Numbered from the stretch's first letter, positions 1-11,819 are shown. The stretch: DNA of 64,000 bases from Tetracentron sinense (GCA_015143295.1 CM026574.1:15502938-15566937), one strand, 5' to 3'. Notes: generated by a model not told the origin, from the sequence alone. A program made the numbers and translations.

Positions 1-686
1 ATGGTAGCATTATCCAAGTGTTTTAACTCGATGAAAAGGATAGCCATGAGTCCATCATCTTTATTTATCTTAAATATTTGCGGTCAATAATATGAATCAT
101 GTTATGACATTTCATGAATAAAGACATGATTTTGATCAAAGCATGTACTATTAGAGCTGTAAACGGACCGAATTCGGATTAGATTTGCCTAGATCCGAAT
201 CCAGTTCAAAATCTGACAAATCTGAATCTGATATGAGATCCGTTGGATTTTGAATTGTCCAATTCGAATTCGAATTTAATTATTATTCAAGATGCAAATC
301 CGATTTGAATCCGAATATATTAATATCTTTAAATTTTAATATTTTAATTAAAAACATTATGAATAATACTGTATTTAAAATGTTATATATATATATATAT
401 TATGTAATGGGATTTTGTAATTAAAAACCCTATCTTTTCACATATTTGTAAATACCCCCTCATATTTCATATTTTGCATTCTCTCTCACTTAATTCCAAA
501 TATTTTTGCAAATACCCTCTTCTTTTTTTTTAAAAAAAAAAAAAACCTCTCAGAAGGAGAGGGGGGTTTGGTGGACCCCTACCAGATTTATTAATAAAAA
601 ATAAATGGGGGGGACATAAACCTTATCCCTACAAAGAACTCACACATTAGGGGGGGACATAAAACCTTACCCCTAATCAGCAAAAG

Positions 687-724
<38 letters not shown>

Positions 725-1447
725 GGGGGGGGGGGGGGTATTTACAAATCCATGAAAATATGTTTTTTTAACAAAAATATCTAATGTAGTCGAATGGATG
801 TGGAAGGATCTTCCTGCAGTTATCCTTCATCAATTTCACACTGATGATTCAATTCGTTAGGAGTATCAGCTGGTTTGCAAGTAGGCGAACTTGGGCAAAT
901 GAATCAGCTAATGGGCGGATCGAAGACTTAGGCAACAACCAAGATTCTCCAACCCCACTATATGCGGGAACTTTCGGGTCTGGGCGAAAGTGATAGAGAA
1001 AGGTGAAATGACACAACAGAGGGACGTGGATAGATTAGACTGCCTGGTACGGCTACTTGTTGCGTAAGATGTGGTTGACTTGTGAGAAAGATGTCTATTC
1101 CATTCCCCAGGAAGAGATCGCTGCTTCCCAACTGACTAATTGGGGGTGGGTGAGCCCTTCCACGGGATGAGAACAAACAATGGATTGGGGGAGAAAGAAC
1201 CCACTCCTTCTCCCCGATTTTTGCCCTATCACTAGTGGTTACTCCCGATTCAAAGCACCTGTTAGGTCTTTTCGGTCTGGAGCAGCCATAATGGACCTAC
1301 TTACCTTGCTTGTGTATGTGGACTAGCTGTAGAGCTAACCCTTGCCCAACATTGAATTGGCAGCTTTCTTACGAATTATTTGTTATGTTCGAGACACTCT
1401 TGATCTGAATTTGTTCCGATTATAATAAAATTCAAGATCTCATATCC
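1..1447. other. Non-coding stretch, no gene recognised
   Basis: I find no supported gene here. Positions about 150-290 hold an AT-rich stretch with repeated GAATTCG-like words that resembles the end of a MITE. Positions 687-738 are an A-run joined to a G-run. The part from 780 to 1400 has more balanced base composition than its surroundings and reads unlike the transposons nearby, but both strands are full of stops and I could not assign it to any family. A short open frame on the minus strand (958-1176) has no recognisable domain and is probably chance. Confidence 0.5.
687..738. repeat. Poly-A/poly-G homopolymer junction
   Basis: About 30 consecutive A residues run directly into about 22 consecutive G residues. 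Tract length is likely to be polymorphic and also subject to sequencing error. No function can be inferred. Confidence 0.9.
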
Positions 1448-1479
1448 CACTACAAAATTAAAGGCTTTTAGTGGTGGTT

Positions 1480-1925
1480 CAACACCGCCACTAAAGATAC
1501 CTAAACCGCAACTATTAACAATACTGGTGGTTCATAGAAACCGCTAGTATTGGTCTTGTCAGGGAAGCATATAGCGGCATTTTTGTGCACTGCTGTTATT
1601 GGTTAACTTAGTATGGCGTCTAACACAGCCGCCATAGATCATATAAATAACGGCATTTATATCCGCCATTAATGATTATATCTATAACGGCGTTGACAAT
1701 CACCATTGTTAATGTATCTATAACGGCGTGTCTAACCCGCCGTTAATGAGAATATCTATACCGGCGTTCAATAAACGCTGTTATAGATCTATTCATTAAC
1801 GGCAGGTATAAACGCCGTTAATGAATAGCTCTATAAACGCCGTTAATGAATAGCTCTATAACGACATTTTGTAAATGCCGTTAACTACAAGAATCAATAG
1901 TGGCGCGACGGTTTTAAACTGCCGC
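1480..1925. repeat. Left subterminal repeat block of the CACTA element
   Basis: About a dozen copies of a short motif related to CTATAACGGCG, or its reverse complement CGCCGTTA(T/A), lie within some 450 bp, spaced roughly 25-50 bp apart. In CACTA elements such blocks are the binding sites of the TNPA-like protein. The right end carries a different but similarly organised block. Confidence 0.75.
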
Positions 1926-2339
1926 TGCTAGTAATTAAATAAAAAAATAATTTATTTAGGTTTTTTTTACCTGTATTATTTTGTACCTGTCAACAATATA
2001 CAATAAAAGAGAGACATTCATATAATTTTCTACCTATAATCCATCCAAACTAATCAATACCATACAATATAAAATACATATCCACCCAATCATAATGCAC
2101 ATGTGCCCATAATGTAATAATAAAAATATAAACATGTCCATAAAAAAGTGTCGGGTACTAAAAAATTAAAATCCCTATGTCTGTCTATCTCCCTCCGACT
2201 GGCTCCCTCCTCCTGCTCTAAAACCTAACAAATGTGTGCTGCCGGCTCCCTCTTACAAAGACACTAAAATACAATCGATTATTATAATTTTGAAATATTA
2301 AAATTTAAGGATTTCATAATTAATTAATATGCAAAGAAA

Positions 2340-4680
2340 CAAGGTTATCTCAAATTTTTCATACATATAGGCCAAATTCCAACTTTTAAAGTATATTTTG
2401 GCCTAAACCTACAACCTTCCACCAAATCCTAATTGGGGCTCGGTTTTTGATGCATTTTCTTCTAACGCGTGTATTTCAATATATCCTAAGTGTTGGAATT
2501 AGTTTCAAGGGAATTTGAGGTCGTTTGCTCGATTTGGGCACTGAGTAGGCCGAATTCTCAAATCTTCTAACATACTTTGGCCTAACACTACAAACTTCCA
2601 CCAAATCCTAACCGGGTCTCGATTTTTTATACGTTTTCTTCTAACGCGTGTATTTCAATATAACCTAAGTGTTGGAATTAGTTTCGAGGGAATCTGAGGT
2701 CGTTTGCCCGATTTGGGAAACTGAGTAGGCTAAATTCTCAAATCTTCTAACATACTTTGTCTTAAACTTATAAACTTCCACCAAATCCTAACCAGGACTC
2801 GGTTTTTGATGCAGTTTTTTCTAACGCGTGTGTTTCGATATAACCTAAGTGTTGGAATTGGTTTTCGAGGGAATCCGAAGTCATTTGCCCGATTTGGGCA
2901 CCGAATAGGCCGAATTCTAACTTTTTAAGTATACTTTGACTTAAACCTACAACCTTCCACCAAATCCTAACCGGAGCTCGATTTTTTATGCGGTTTCTCC
3001 TAATGCGTGTATTTCAATATATCTTAAGTGTTGAAATTGGTTTTGAGGGAATCCGAGGTTGTTTACCTGAATTGGGCATCGAGTAGGCCGAATTCCCAAA
3101 TCTTCTAACATATTTTAGCCTAAACCTACAAACTTCCACCAGATTCTAACCGGGGCTCGGTTTTTGATGCAGTTTCTTCTAACGCATGTGTTTTAATATA
3201 ACCTAAGTGTTGGAATTGGTTTCAAGGGTTTTCGAGGTCGTTTGTACGATTTGGGCACCGAGTAGGCCGAATTCCAACTTTTTAAGTATACTTTGACCTA
3301 AACCTACAAACTTCCATAAAATCCTAATCGGGGCTCAATTTTTGATGTGATTTCTTCTAACGTGTGCATTTCAATATATCCTAAGTGTTGGAATTGGTTT
3401 CGAGGGATTTCGAGGTCGTTTGCCCAATTTGGGTACCGAGTAGGCTGAATTCCCAAATCTTCTAACATACTTTGTCTTAAACTTATAAACTTCCACCAAA
3501 TCCTAACCAGGACTCGGTTTTTGATGCAGTTTCTTTTAACGCGTGTGTTTTGATATAACCTAAGTGTTGGAATTGGTTTTTGAGGGAATCCGAGGTCGTT
3601 TGCCTGATTTGGGCACCAAGTAGGCCGAATTCCCAAATTTTCTAACATACTTTGGCCTAAACCTACAAACTTCCACCAAATCCTAACCGGGGCTCAGTTT
3701 TTTATGCGGTTTATTCTAACACATGTATGTTAATATAACTCAAGTGTTGGAATTGGTTTCGAGGGTTTTCGAGGTTGTTTGCCCGATTTGGGCACCGAGA
3801 AGGCTGAATTCCAACTTTTTAAGTATACTTTGACCTAAACCTAAAACCTAAAACCTAAAACCTTCCACCAAATCCTACCCAGGGCTCGGTTTTTTATGCG
3901 GTTTCTTCTAACACGTGTATTTCAATATATCATAAGTGTTGGAGTTGGTTTCGAGGGAATCTGAGGTCGTTTGCTCAATTTAAGCACAGAGTAGGCCGAA
4001 TTGCTAAATCTTTAACATACTTTGGCCTAAACCTACAAACTTCCACCAAATCCTAACTGGGGCTCGGTTTTTAATGCGATTTCTTTTAATGCGTGTATTT
4101 CAATATACCCTAAGTGTTGGAATTGGTTTTGAGGGAATCCGAAATCGTTTGCCCGATTTGGTTATTGAGTTGGACAAATTCTCAAATCTTCTAACATACT
4201 TTGGCCAAAACCTACAAACTTCCACCAAATCCTAACCGGGGCTCGATTTTTTATACGGTTTATTCTAAAGCGTGTATTTCAATATAACCTAAGTGTTGGA
4301 ATTGGTTTCGAAGGTTTCCGATGTTGCTTGCCCGATTTGGGCACCGAGTAAGCCGAATTCAAACTTTTTAAGTATACTTTGGCCTAAACCTACAACCTTC
4401 CACCAAATCCTAATCATGGCTCGATTATTAATGCGATTTCTTCTGACACGTATATTTTAATATATCCTAAGTGTTGGAATTGGTTTCGAGGGAATCCGAG
4501 GTCGTTTGCCCGATTTGGGTACTGAGTAGGTCGAATTCCAACTTTTTAAGTATACTTTGGCTTAAACCTACAACCTTCTACCAAATCCTAATCGGAGCTC
4601 GGTTTTTGATGCGGTTTCTTTTAACGCATGTATTTCAATAAATCCTAAGTGTTCGAATTGATTTCTTCTAACACGTGTAT
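2340..4680. repeat. Tandem array of ~179-bp monomers, 13 copies
   Basis: The word TGTTGGAATT or a close variant recurs at about 2491, 2670, 2850, 3029, 3208, 3386, 3565, 3745, 3937, 4115, 4294, 4472 and 4650. The spacing is therefore 178-180 bp, apart from one 192-bp interval in which an AAACCTA word has expanded. Each monomer includes the words AACTTCCACCAAATCCTAA, CCCGATTTGGGCACCGAG and AGTATACTTTGGCCTAAACC. The monomers differ from each other by perhaps 5-15%. The unit length is satellite-like, but the array sits wholly inside the CACTA element. Minus-strand translation of some adjacent units gives a repeating peptide of about 60 residues (see 3304-3648), with no known domain. Confidence 0.92.
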
Positions 4681-4689
4681 AGAACATTA

Positions 4690-5690
4690 CAGAAGATGAG
4701 ATTTTTATTATTGCCCAAACCCTTGGCCCCTCATGATACATAGTCACAAATCAAGCTCCAAACATGTACTGATATGTGAGAAATGAATATTTTGTTGACC
4801 GTTGTAGCAGCCAAATTATATACAGAAAAAAAAGAATTATTCAATGTAATCGAAAATAGTACCAAATATATACCCATCAATTCAAAACCTAATTTAAACA
4901 GCCTCACAGTTCAAGCAAGTCTAGATCCAATATAAGTTAGTTAGAGTCACAAATACCCAGATGCATCTGAATTGCTAAATGCAAACATCCCAAGATTTCA
5001 AACACACCAAAATGAAACCATGTACATGACAAAAGAACCACATAGAGAAACAATTGAAAATGAATATGAAAATAATAATAACAATAACAGTGCACAAAGC
5101 TAATCAACTCATATATCCACCATAATCAATGAAAGATATAAAATCAAAACACAGGCACATTGTCTTGACATTTTCCCATCTCATATTCAGGATTAAAATT
5201 TCCACAATTTCAAAAGATTAAAAAAAAGTCATAAATTAGAAGGGACATATGTTACGACCAAAATTAGATTTGAGTATATAAAATATCAACTGAATTACGA
5301 CCAAAATTTATCAAAATATAGCAAAAAATCAAAGAAAATCAAAGGAAATGTACACAAAAAAGCGATAACTCCTAAACTAATTGAAGAGATTACCCCTAAG
5401 ACCGGATCTTTAAGAGCTCGATCCCCTAAAAAAAACTAATTGAAACCCTAAAAAGAATAAAAAAAAGGAATTAGGAGAGAGAGAGAGTGCTTATCGGAGA
5501 TGAGGTGAGCTGCCAGAGAGAGGTGAGCTGGCCGAAGAGGGGTGAGAGCTACCGGAGATGAGGAGAGCTACCAGAGAGGAGTGAACTACCGGAAAGGGGT
5601 GAGCTGTCGGAGAGGGGAAATTGAAACCAGGGAGAGAGAGAGAGTTAGAGAGAAATGAGGGGAAACCATCGGGATATAAATAAAAGGCTT
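4690..5690. other. Internal CACTA region without a recognised gene
   Basis: This is AT-rich non-coding sequence between the tandem array and the right subterminal block. Positions 5500-5640 hold a degenerate microrepeat built on GAGCTGCCGGAGAGGGG. It is open on the minus strand as a Ser/Pro/His-rich frame (5491-5709). I treat this frame as a by-product of the repeat, although a captured exon fragment cannot be excluded. Confidence 0.5.
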
Positions 5691-6000
5691 TTGCGGCGTT
5701 CTTTAACAAAATGCCGCTAATATATCAACTAGCAACGACGGTTTTCAAAACCGTGCCGCTAATATATATACTTTAAACGACGGCTTTTGAAACAACGCCG
5801 CTAATATATTAACGGGAAATCTTTCCCCGGTAGTTTCCTGATAAACCGTCGTTACAAATGTAATAGGTGCAGCGGTTATTTAAACAACGCTGCTAATATA
5901 GTGCCAGGAACATTCATCGACGGCGGTGTAATAAAACCGTCGTAATTGTTATATATTAGCGGCGCGTTTTGCTAGCTGCCACTAATAATACGACGCTAAA
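5690..6000. repeat. Right subterminal repeat block of the CACTA element
   Basis: Repeated words of the type ACGACGGTTTT and GCCGCTAATATAT occur in both orientations just inside the right terminus. Their GC-rich cores stand out against the AT-rich surroundings. Organisation matches the left block although the motif differs. Confidence 0.7.
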
Positions 6001-6129
6001 GGGCTTTAATTTTATAGTGTCTGTCTTTGATCGAACGAATCTATAATAAGATTAGGATCCCGTCTAATTGGATTAAATTCGAATCTTGATTTGATTCATT
6101 GACAGCCTATGTACTCTCATAGTTTTTTT

Positions 6130-6395
6130 TTGAGTCCTGAGAAGAGGACCCCATGGTCCTCTTCTAAGCTGACCACAGTGTCCCCGTATCCCTTTTAACA
6201 CCTTTTTAATCATAGTTAAGCTTAATTAAATTAAAATCAATAATTTTGTTTTTTTGATTTTCTAAAAACCATGGTTAGATTGCTTAACCCTAGGGGGGTG
6301 AATGAATCCTAACCACAATTGATGGGTGGTAAAAAGGGGTTTTAACCAATGAGAACACGAGATCAGCTTAGAAGTTGACCCTCGGTCTGTTTTCC
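6130..6395. mobile_element. MITE of the TTAACCATGGTTAA family
   Basis: A ~265-bp non-coding element with imperfect inverted termini built on AGCTTAGAAG(T)TGACC. It contains the family signature words TAGTTAAGCTTAATTAA, CCATGGTTAGATTGCTTAA and CCTAACCACAATTGATGGG. The copy at about 29738-29965 is the same element in the opposite orientation. The superfamily is not determined because I could not fix a clean target duplication. Confidence 0.65.
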
Positions 6396-6643
6396 ATCTT
6401 TTTTTTTTTTAAATCTACTCTATGAGTGGTGTTAAATTAAAAAAAAAATCGACTTCAAAGCCTTGTAGGTTGTTGTGTGCCTAACTATATTAAAGAAATA
6501 TTTTGCTTCTGGGACCAAGACGGTCTCGAGATCGGGACGGATAATACGGGATTCAAATGTAAAAAAAAAAAAAAAAACTTGAGAACAAAAACTTTTGAAT
6601 CCCTCGGTCCAGATGGTCTTAAAAGCAAAATCCTATAAAGAAA

Positions 6644-6677
<34 letters not shown>

Positions 6678-7721
6678 TGTATAAAATGTTTTTCTAATAA
6701 AAAAAAATGGTAAACAAGATAAAGGAGTTGCGTGAAATAAAGTTTGAGCTGGCATATATTGTATGGAAGGTCTTCACGCTTGCGTAGGGCTAGCGTGTGC
6801 ATGATCTCACACAGCTTACGTACTGTTTGGAATCATATTTTGCATCACATATATTAGATCTTATTTTTATTTTTATTTTAAAAACATTTGGGAAAGCTAA
6901 GTAGATGGATGAAAATGGAGCGGGTGGGGTTGCAAACGGCATCATTTCTTTTTGTCGCGGTTTATAGGTGGCCATTATATCATTTGAGATTAATCCCATT
7001 TGTTCTTTTCAGCTTTTCATTTATTTATTGATTTTTCTTTCTCATTCTTTGGATGTCTTACCAAATGTACCCATGGTTGTTAGGATTAATTAATCAAATA
7101 ATTGTAAGCAAACATTTTTCCATGGAAATCATTTCTTATTCTTTACCTGTCTATTTCTTTAGGAAATAAGGTATGGAACAAACAAAATAGAAGAATATTT
7201 GACGAGACTTAAAAGCCCCAGCACTTTAAAGTCTCAATACTTTTGAAGTGTCGCATTTTGACTCTTAGAAAAGTTCATTTTCCTTTAGTTCTAACTAATT
7301 AAACAAATGTAGTTATGTACGCTAAAAATGCTTGCTCCGTTTAAGTTGTAAGCATGTATATAACCATTTTGTCTAGATTATTATCATTTAATTGAATTTC
7401 TATGATTTTTTTTGGCAAAAATGTCCATGATTCATGGGATAGAATTCAAAAATGACATTGGATTACCTATGGTGCACGCCCGAGGCTGGGGCTTGGGTGT
7501 CCACTCATCATCCGGCTCATCTTCTGGCATGTGGCGCTAAATCAAGGAGAAGTCATTTCATTTTCTCTCATGTTTTCTGACTTCACCCAAGTTGATATCT
7601 CTCTGCCCCCTCCCTTCCTTTTACTCTCCTTTTTAGCGCCACATGCGGGGTAATCCTTTGCCTTCAAAATTTGGTTACAATGACATGCCTAGTTGACTTT
7701 AAGGAGTGTATGTGCAGTTAA
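6396..7721. other. Non-coding, no gene recognised
   Basis: This stretch contains an (AT)n microsatellite at about 6654-6678 and long A/T runs. Short minus-strand frames at 6485-6999 are low-complexity translations and not supported as genes. I see no transposon termini that I can pair. Confidence 0.45.
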
Positions 7722-7797
7722 TATCCCATTCTTATTTAGATGCTCCCACTTTATCTTTATATCTCATTCTTATTTAGATGCTCCCACTTTATCTTTA
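7722..7797. repeat. 38-bp direct tandem duplication
   Basis: The segment beginning TATC(C/T)CATTCTTATTTAG occurs twice in immediate succession with a 38-bp period and a single difference. It looks like a recent local duplication, abutting the MITE that begins at 7805. Confidence 0.9.
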
Positions 7798-7804
7798 TAT
7801 TATA

Positions 7805-8012
7805 GGGAAGTGATTAAAAATAAAAACTCTCCATAGTATGTACTATTCGTGAGTTGGGCCGTCTGATTTAAAATCTAACGGCACCAAAAATAAAGTAGGG
7901 TCCATCATTTAGTGCATATGAGCTTGACGCCATTAGTGCATATGAGCTTGATGCCGTTAGATTTTAAATCGGATGTACTATGAAGATTTTTTTTTTTTTT
8001 TTATCACTTTCC
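7805..8012. mobile_element. 208-bp MITE with 9-bp target duplication
   Basis: The ends are inverted copies of GG(G/A)AAGTGAT(T)AAAAA. Further in lies an inverted pair around GATTTAAAATCTAACGGC, so most of the element can fold back. It is flanked by a perfect 9-bp direct repeat TATATTATA (7796-7804 and 8013-8021). A 9-bp target duplication with long inverted repeats suggests a Mutator-like MITE. The loop holds a 24-bp word containing GTGCATATGAGCTTGA twice. It has no coding capacity. Confidence 0.85.
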
Positions 8013-8110
8013 TATATTATAATCCACTTGAAAGTAGCTTAACCCTTTATTTCTTAAATTATATATATATATATATATATATAGGGATACTCCCAAAATG
8101 CACTCTCATA

Positions 8111-8170
8111 TATACTCTTAAATCCTAACCGTTTATCTTAATTATTAAACGGTTAGGATTTGAGAGTATA
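8111..8170. repeat. Near-perfect short hairpin (25-bp arms)
   Basis: Arms 8111-8135 and 8146-8170 are inverted repeats with one mismatch, separated by a 10-bp loop. The arm contains AAATCCTAACCGTTTA. It is probably the core of a small fold-back transposon, but the size and pairing also suit a small-RNA hairpin. Confidence 0.8.
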
Positions 8171-8234
8171 TGACATTAGAAAAGACAAAATAAGTCAACT
8201 CAAACCCTGACCCTAGTGATGGGTTATAACTGGT

Positions 8235-8727
8235 TATACTTGGCCCCCCCCTAATTTTTTTTGTCCTATATAGTATAGTGCCCCCCGTCCTAATTTTTTT
8301 TGTCATATATATAGTGGGCCCTCCAATGGAGTCCCCTTATGCCCTTGAGGTTGCCACATGTCCCTATTGACACCCATTATTTATGGTTAAAATTCACCTA
8401 ATCTCAGGGTTCACATACTTATCCTTGGGTTTTAGAAAAAATATTTAAATAATTTTAACCTTTGGAGTTAGTGAATTTTAAACTAGGATTCAAAAAGAAA
8501 TTTGATATATATTTTTAAAATCAATGATAGGTGGGTGAATCTTAACCACAATTAAGGGGTATTAATAGGGACACGTGATGACCTCAGAGGCATTACGGGC
8601 AAAAAAAAAAACTACCCCAAATTTTTTTTCTCGGGGGGCATACAAATCAAAATTTTTTTTATACATGTCTTTTGCGCCGCCGCCGCCCCCCCCCCCCTCT
8701 TAATGAAAAATTCCTAGCTCCGCCCCT
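8235..8727. mobile_element. Degraded element of the GGGGCGGAGC-terminus family
   Basis: The right end reads TAGCTCCGCCCC, the inverse of the GGGGCGGAGCCAAGAAT terminus of the copy near 29048. The interior has C-runs, G-runs and CCGCCGCCG. Positions about 8330-8590 hold a MITE-like insertion with the words GCCACATGTCCC and AACCACAATTAAGGGG. The left end is uncertain. Confidence 0.45.
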
Positions 8728-9650
8728 TGTGTGTGTGTATATATATATATATATATTTATATATGTATAATATGGGATTAAAGGATATTTCGGTAATTTG
8801 AAAACTCAATACGGAATTGCAACATCTCAATGATGTTTTTATGCTTTTTATTATTACTTTTTAATTTTTTTTGGTTGGACACGAAAACAATTATAACATG
8901 GATTTGAGGGGTTGGGTTTTCAATCGTCTCCAATTCGTTGAAATGATTACACCATCCACTTCTCTCGCTCTCTCAACTTTTTGTTGTCGAGAACCCTCCC
9001 CTTGCTAAGAGATGCCCATCTCATTAAGCTGTCATGACAAGACTGAAATTCTCTCTCACTCTTGTACTACTTACACATGACGAATAACCCAGCGTACATT
9101 CCCTTCAACAACCATCAAATCAAAGAATCATGGTCGTTTAATGGTTATCTCCACGACTTGATCCTACCACAGCTCCAGAAAGTGTATGATGCATTCCTAG
9201 TGCCTTGATTGACGATGAAGTAACCTGCTTCACACACCATTGGCTTCTCCAAGTGGTTGTGTGTCTCCTTTGGAGAGGTTTGACTCGAGTACGAGTCTTG
9301 GTGTGTCCCTTGAGCGCTCACCATGAGCGCTAACCCTTTACCTAACTAGAAAAATGATTAGAGCCTAAAAAAAGAACCGCTTCACATTAGAAAACAATAT
9401 TTAGCAAATTATATAGTTTAACCATTTGAAAATGCTTAAACTTAGCCTATTTCTAGCAAGCAAATTAAAGTTGACGAGTATAAGAAGTATATATCATATA
9501 CTCATTCATTGATAAAATCTTCTTAATCAGTGGGGTCTCTCTAATCGAAGGTCTAACCTTCTCCGGGCCATGGTTTAAAATTTATAGGAATTGGATGTGA
9601 ATCATATTAATCAGTGGGGCTTCTCTAAATTTTTTCCAAATTTGAATATC
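8728..9650. other. Non-coding, no gene recognised
   Basis: This stretch starts with (GT)n/(AT)n microsatellites at about 8729-8760. The rest shows no protein-coding signal that I can support. A segment around 9240-9335 has a tRNA-B-box-like GGTTTGACTCGAG but no recognisable SINE body. Confidence 0.4.
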
Positions 9651-9689
9651 CGTGTGGGTCCAAAATGACCAAAACTAATATTTGTATGG

Positions 9690-10180
9690 GTCTTAAACCA
9701 ATACAACTAGAAATCGGCTTATCAATTATGATTTTTACCCGTAATCATAATCTATTAATCATGATTACAGTGCGGAAACATAACTGTAATCTTTCAACAT
9801 GTGATCGTATGTCAAATATAAGATCACAGTTATTTATCGGTGATTATAAATATCAATAAACTGAGATTATATATTACAAAATAAGGAGATTTCATTTGAA
9901 CTTATAATCACAATATTTTTGTAATGGTGATTGTATTTAATTGTAGAGATCGCGATTACTAATCGGTGATTATAGATATCAATTAATCAAGATTATATAT
10001 ACATTATAAATGTACAATTCGCTGTATAATAGGATCACAATTTTATACATAAAGATCACTGGTTTATCTAGAAATCGTGGTTATATGAATTTAGAAAGCA
10101 CAGTTACAAGATTAACCGTGATTCTCTCATCCACATATATTTTTTACACTTTTATTATAACTGTGATTTTCCTCCATTTG
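9690..10180. repeat. Cluster of GTGATTATA-type short repeats
   Basis: Words related to CGGTGATTATA, AAGATTATATA and their inverted forms recur about every 30-60 bp. This arrangement resembles the subterminal block of a DNA transposon, but I could not identify paired termini. Two short plus-strand frames here (9665-9859, 10010-10237) follow the repeats and have no domain. Confidence 0.4.
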
Positions 10181-10754
10181 ATTTCCTTCTTGGTTATGAA
10201 GCCTCTGCCACATCTACCTCCTCACACCCACTTCTAAATCCATACATGAAGAAAAAATAAAACATCTATTTTTCACACACCCATTAACAAATATAATACA
10301 CTTTTAATTTCTAATCCAATAATAAAATTTATGTATTCATCAATAAAACAATAATAAATTATACCTTCATGAATAAATTAATAAAAACAAAATATATTTA
10401 TGTTAAAATAATAGGAACTTGTCTACATTATGATTATAATACATACATACACATTCGATAGTCTAAACAATAATTCTTCCCAAGTATTCAACTAGTTCCT
10501 TTTTGAGTTCTTTTATTGCTTAATCACTCTATGGCTCTTGACCCTTACCAAAATAATTAATTATCTTATAATATATTGTATTTTTCTTGATGGTGATGAT
10601 GTCCCTCAGGTACATCATGATGTAGTAACTACATTTTCAATTACCGTTTTGTTTGGGACATTACAAAAAAGATAATGAATAAAAAGTTAGTTAATATTAA
10701 TTCATATAATTTCTGGAACAACAGTTAAAATGATTAATTAATATGTTTACTGAG
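10181..10754. other. AT-rich non-coding stretch
   Basis: I see no gene, repeat family or paired termini in this segment. Confidence 0.4.
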
Positions 10755-11530
10755 GGAGAAAATTGCGGGAAGGACACGCGTCAGCAACTACTACACGAAC
10801 TCTGGTTTACTGGTAGAAGGTAGGAGTTGAAGGGTGTGAAACTCTGCCCTGTACTCCGATGCCAAAGTAAGTAGAGGTAGAAGATGATGAATAGTAACAA
10901 GCACAAAAGCAAGTGATAGAAGAGAGCAGAAAATTCTTGGTCCCCTTACACTGAATTTCTCAGGGATATTTATAGGTTTAGCTCAGAATGCCCATGGATG
11001 GCCATAGATGACCATACCACGTGTTCAGCACTCATTACCAAATATGTCAGACAGATCTGCCACCTAACGTATCTCATGCGGGCGCCTACTATTAGTTCAG
11101 TCGGTTTGTCTCTGACAGCACGCAGAAGTGACCAACATTAAATGCCAAGACAGTGTTTTTCACCTACTTGTCAGAATAAAACAATCGCCTCCTGATCACT
11201 TCCTCCTGCGAGTCGGTCTCGTTGTTGACTCGAGCTCGAGTCCGTTGTTTATGCCTTAAAATGAGGTTTGGACTTAGTTATCAGAAGATAACGGATTCGC
11301 TGTGTAAGACAACGGAAACGTTGTCTCAAGTGCAACGAGCACGTTGTTCATCGAACAACGGAAACGTTGTCAAAAGCACAACAAACATATTGTTCACAAG
11401 ACTACGAGTACGTTTATGAAGCACACAACGGAAACGTCGTGCATCAGACAACGGAACAACTCTCTATTCTAAGCACGTGATCCACGTGTCACACTTCGGT
11501 GAACGTAACAACACAAGCTACCTCGTTCTC
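10755..11530. mobile_element. LTR-retrotransposon remnant
   Basis: The segment has higher GC than its flanks and an LTR-like layout. It includes a TATTTATAGG motif near 10968 and, at 11285-11460, repeated ACAACGGAAACGTTGT-type words spaced 30-50 bp apart. No gag or pol domain adjoins it, so this is probably a solo or truncated LTR. Orientation and exact ends are not resolved. Confidence 0.45.
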
Positions 11531-11819
11531 TAACACTTAATCAATTTTACGAATTTTATCCCTTACATTTACCTTAATATCATTAAAGGTCACCTTTTTA
11601 GGTCAATATTTGGCTTTCAAACATTTGAATTGAACTTGAATGCAACTACCCCTTACAATGGTGATTAATTTAAACAATTAGTATAAATGTATTACAAAAC
11701 ATAAATATATATGTAAAATATATAATTAAATAGAAAAAATCACTTACTCATTGAAGATATTTTTAATTTCTAGGCATACGGTTGTAAACAGACCAAATTC
11801 GAAGCAGATAATGCTAAGC

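Larger units (their letters stand above)
1448..6019. mobile_element. Non-autonomous CACTA (En/Spm-like) transposon
   Basis: The left end reads CACTACAAAATTAAAGG. The reverse complement of the right end reads CACTATAAAATTAAAGC. This is the terminal inverted repeat and 5'-CACTA signature of the CMC superfamily. The flanking trinucleotides are TCC (1445-1447) and TCT (6020-6022), an imperfect match to the expected 3-bp target duplication. Inside the ends lie dense subterminal repeats: TAACGGCG-type words at 1490-1920 and GCCGCTAATAT-type words at 5690-6000, both in direct and inverted orientation, as needed for transposase binding in this superfamily. No transposase (TNPD/TNPA) coding region is visible, so the 4.57-kb element would depend on an autonomous relative. 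Its middle is filled by a tandem array (2340-4680). Confidence 0.85.

Noticed and set aside
2340-4680. Centromeric satellite block
   Set aside because: Only 13 copies, and bounded on both sides by CACTA element sequence, so it is not a centromere core array in this location.
153-6115. A further hAT-type MITE with GCTGT(C/A)AA termini enclosing the CACTA element
   Set aside because: GAGCTGTAAACGGACCG on the left and the reverse of TTCATTGACAGCC on the right are suggestive, but the pairing is short and no target duplication matched.
9241-9340. Possible tRNA gene or SINE around GGTTTGACTCGAGTACGAG
   Set aside because: No cloverleaf could be drawn, and neither a terminal A-run nor target duplications were found.
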